Part shown: positions 22,918-23,579 of the stretch, in pieces
How the letters are laid out: every line of letters begins with the position of its first letter
Position numbering within the stretch: position 1 is the stretch's first letter
Assembly (NCBI GenBank): GCA_023389275.1
Contig: JAEWEN010000079.1
Location: 1-23,579, forward strand
Direction: 5' to 3'
DNA: 23,579 nt
Source: Bacillota bacterium
Lineage (GTDB): Bacteria > Bacillota > Clostridia > Clostridiales > Caloramatoraceae
Translations under genes and position numbers: made by a program
The notes under the pieces: model-generated
The model's input: only the letters and a program-made list of their open reading frames with translations
Database searches by the model: none
Told to the model about the DNA's origin: nothing

Positions 22918-23579
22918 TTAATTAATAACATCACAAAAACCTTTAATTCTATTTTTAAGTGATGAATATCTTTTGGTTATAGTTTTATTTTTTATCATTG
23001 AACCTAATGTTTGCTTTAATCCTATTAAAACTAAAAATGTCTTAGCTCTTGTAACACCTGTATATATAAGATTTCTTGTCATAAGCATAGGAGGTCCATA
23101 AAAAACAGGTATAATACATATTGGAAATTCACTTCCTTGGCTTTTGTGAATTGTTATAGCATAGGCAAGTTCTACTTCGTCTAAACTTGAAAAATCATAC
23201 TCTACTTTTTTATCCTCATCAAATACAATATATGCTTTACTATCCTCTATGTTTATACTTTCTATATATCCAATATCTCCATTAAATACACCGCTACCTT
23301 TTTCCTCATTTCCCCCTATACCTTCCCACTCTAGTTGATAGTTATTTTTAGTTTGCATAACTTTATCACCAACTCTTAAAATATATTCACCTACTTTTTT
23401 TTCAGCTTTTAGTGGGGATTTAGGATTTAATATTTCTTGAAGTGCATTGTTTAAGTGTATAACACCTGCTTCTCCTTTTTTCATAGGAGATAAAACCTGT
23501 ATATCTTTTATTTTGTCTATGTCTTTTTTAAATTTTGGAAGTCTAAAATTTACTAGATTAGATATTTCATTTATAATGC
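22918..23579 (-). CDS. recD2: RecD2-type helicase (5' part outside the window)
   Basis: The frame is open from the window edge to the stop at 22918, giving about 219 residues, the C-terminal part of a RecD2 (YrrC-like) superfamily 1B 5'-to-3' DNA helicase. Visible landmarks are DIQVLSPMKKGEAGV near the start, LRVGDKVMQTKNNY, the nucleotide-facing VFNGDIGYIESI, then YAITIHKSQGSEFP (motif V) and LIYTGVTRAK (motif VI). The Met at 23484 lies inside the conserved VLSPMKKG block, so it is not the start. RecD2 acts in DNA repair and replication-fork maintenance without RecBC. It is followed by the ComFA-like gene after about 12 nt, implying co-transcription of recD2, the ComFA-like gene and comFC. 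Confidence 0.93.
   Translation of the reverse strand, partial: IINEISNLVNFRLPKFKKDIDKIKDIQVLSPMKKGEAGVIHLNNALQEILNPKSPLKAEKKVGEYILRVGDKVMQTKNNYQLEWEGIGGNEEKGSGVFNGDIGYIESINIEDSKAYIVFDEDKKVEYDFSSLDEVELAYAITIHKSQGSEFPICIIPVFYGPPMLMTRNLIYTGVTRAKTFLVLIGLKQTLGSMIKNKTITKRYSSLKNRIKGFCDVIN

Noticed and set aside
22918..23484. A complete 188-aa gene starting at 23484
   Set aside because: The reading frame continues to the window edge with conserved RecD residues (DIQVLSP) before that Met, so it is the end of a larger gene.

Overview
The window is AT-rich, with strong Shine-Dalgarno sites, several TTG starts, sigma-A-type promoters and Firmicute gene families. The order recD2 / comFA-like / comFC / structured RNA / hpf / secA / prfB points to a Clostridium-like member of the Clostridia. 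This placement is inferred from gene content and order, not from a marker search. I see no phage, IS element, CRISPR array, tRNA or rRNA. It looks like chromosomal core and housekeeping DNA with some accessory genes.

Layout. (1) Positions 1-2604, + strand: a hairpin/terminator, then two HD-GYP phosphohydrolase genes, likely for cyclic-dinucleotide turnover. (2) 2634-3493, - strand: an FMN riboswitch with its own promoter and a transcription terminator controls the riboflavin transporter gene ribU. (3) 3490-7990, - strand: an apparent operon of tex and two tandem amidohydrolase paralogues, both starting with TTG. (4) 8110-9239, - strand: corA, with a leader that holds a possible 12-codon upstream ORF and two mutually exclusive 10-bp hairpins. 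(5) 9249-12656: an unrecognised protein with a C-x-H/C-x2-C motif on the - strand, divergent from a membrane-anchored M28 peptidase and a GNAT-like protein on the + strand. (6) 12697-17136, - strand: a small membrane protein, prfB with its programmed +1 frameshift, and secA. (7) 17338-19466, + strand: a methyl-accepting chemotaxis protein. (8) 19496 to the end, - strand: hpf, an intergenic cluster of DnaA-box sequences, a roughly 240-nt structured RNA best matched to the raiA motif, comFC, a ComFA-like protein that has lost its helicase motifs, and the 3' part of recD2.

How the parts relate. ribU responds to FMN through termination. The secA and prfB genes have separate promoters with a terminator between them. 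The recD2 / comFA-like / comFC block runs straight into the raiA-type RNA, followed by the ribosome-hibernation gene hpf, so DNA-processing genes, a noncoding RNA linked to sporulation and a stationary-phase ribosome factor sit together. The most unusual points are the corA leader, the DnaA-box cluster between the RNA and hpf, and the degenerate ComFA homologue.
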